A stretch of DNA of 64,000 bases. Origin: Luteimonas sp. FCS-9 (GTDB lineage: Bacteria > Pseudomonadota > Gammaproteobacteria > Xanthomonadales > Xanthomonadaceae). This document shows, one piece after another, positions 63,569-64,000 of the stretch. Within the stretch, counting starts at the first letter, position 1. Each line of letters starts with the position of its first letter. The stretch covers positions 1 to 64,000 of the forward strand of contig NZ_LASZ01000015.1 of NCBI RefSeq assembly GCF_001014645.1. The letters are read 5' to 3'. A program made the translations under genes and the position numbers. The notes beneath the pieces are model-generated. The model saw only the letters and a program-made list of their open reading frames with translations, was not told the DNA's origin and made no database searches.

Positions 63569-64000
63569 TCAGGCGTAGAGCGAGACCTGTGCGTCGTCCT
63601 CGACGATCGCATGCGGCACGAAGCGGGCGCTGTCGCGGGTGATCGGGCCGTCGTCCTCGCGGATGCCGATGCCGCAGGCGACGTCGCCGACGACCCAGCT
63701 GCCGACCAGCGGGTAGCAGCCGTCGAACTGCGGCAGCGGATGCAGCGCCTGGCGGATGCAGGGGCCGGCGTAGGGGCCTTCGCTCTCGAGCCAGCGGCCG
63801 TCGGGCAGGTGCATGGCGACGTTCGCGCCCTCGCGCGAATGCAGCGGCTTGCGCACCCAGCCGGCCGGCAGCGCGCCGCCGTCGTCGAATTCCGCGGCCA
63901 GCAGGTTGGGATGGCCGCGATGGCGTTCCCACAGCAGCGGCAGGACGCCCTTGTTGCTGAGCAATGCCTTCCACGGCGGCTCGAGCAGGCGCAGGCCGGA
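63569..64000 (-). CDS. Glutathionylspermidine synthase family protein (C-terminal part)
   Basis: 143 residues to the right edge; the gene continues beyond it. LRLLEPPWKALLSNKGVLPL, LWERHRGHPNLLAAEFDD, WVRKPLHSREGANVAMHLPD and YPLVGSWVVGDVACGIGIRE are typical of the preATP-grasp/ATP-grasp peptide ligase family (Gss C-terminal domain, YgiC/YjfC-type). The enzyme probably makes an amide bond on an unknown acceptor; YgiC-like members are not proven to use glutathione and spermidine. 131 bp upstream of dbpA on the same strand. Confidence 0.88.
   Translation of the reverse strand, partial: SGLRLLEPPWKALLSNKGVLPLLWERHRGHPNLLAAEFDDGGALPAGWVRKPLHSREGANVAMHLPDGRWLESEGPYAGPCIRQALHPLPQFDGCYPLVGSWVVGDVACGIGIREDDGPITRDSARFVPHAIVEDDAQVSLYA

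Overview
The window is very GC-rich (third positions are almost all G or C) and gene-dense, with long open frames on both strands. The genes it carries (egtBD, recCBD, a cat-ben-pca aromatic operon, copA-cueR, a YczR/YczE pair, a copper TonB receptor with DUF2946, DUF3597, DUF378 and DUF2058 proteins) suggest a chromosomal segment of a gammaproteobacterium of the Xanthomonadaceae/Lysobacteraceae type (Lysobacter or Luteimonas-like). The taxon is an inference from gene content and base composition, not from a marker gene.

Layout. 0-1.7 kb: 3' part of egtD and all of egtB (ergothioneine synthesis). 1.7-10.8 kb: recC-recB-recD with overlapping stops and starts. 11.0-12.3 kb: a sulfur/redox unit, with a BigR/SqrR-like repressor and rhodanese divergent from an AhpD-like protein across an AT-rich palindromic operator. 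12.4-15.8 kb: copper efflux (copA, cueR, copZ) with two CueR-type promoters that have 19-bp spacers. 16.0-16.8 kb: membrane-anchored Mrr-type nuclease. 16.8-32.1 kb: a minus-strand operon-like run encoding aromatic uptake and complete degradation (catB, catC, catA, benA-D, a salicylate-hydroxylase-like enzyme, MFS and BenE importers, pcaI, pcaJ, pcaF, pcaD, a DcaP-like porin). It is headed by a divergent LysR regulator and two perfect ATAC-N7-GTAT sites. Together these genes take benzoate, and probably salicylate, through catechol and beta-ketoadipate to succinyl-CoA and acetyl-CoA.

33-50.5 kb is mostly ordinary chromosome: retropepsin-like protease, a two-component system, DUF2058 protein, a hipBA toxin-antitoxin pair with an AT-rich operator, a copper TonB receptor plus DUF2946 protein behind an FNR/DNR-like box, yczE/yczR, hypothetical proteins, an alpha-amylase, an SDR/LysR pair and a small outer-membrane barrel.

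50.6-59.3 kb is the accessory region. It holds a decaying set of toxin-antitoxin and secretion-associated genes: MntA with a frameshifted HepT, a frameshifted SymE, two copies of an unknown family (one with an amber stop), a PAAR-like protein and a barstar-like immunity protein. An array of five diverged paralogues (about 300 aa each, probably beta-propeller-like) follows, placed on both strands, plus another unknown protein. This is the part most likely to contain something undescribed; my working inference is an orphan immunity-type array next to a PAAR remnant.

59.4-64 kb: a PfoR-like PTS EIIC membrane protein, an alanine-rich protein, an FKBP-type PPIase, a 30-aa membrane peptide, the DbpA helicase and the 3' end of a glutathionylspermidine synthase family gene. 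I saw no tRNA, rRNA, CRISPR array, insertion sequence or integrase.
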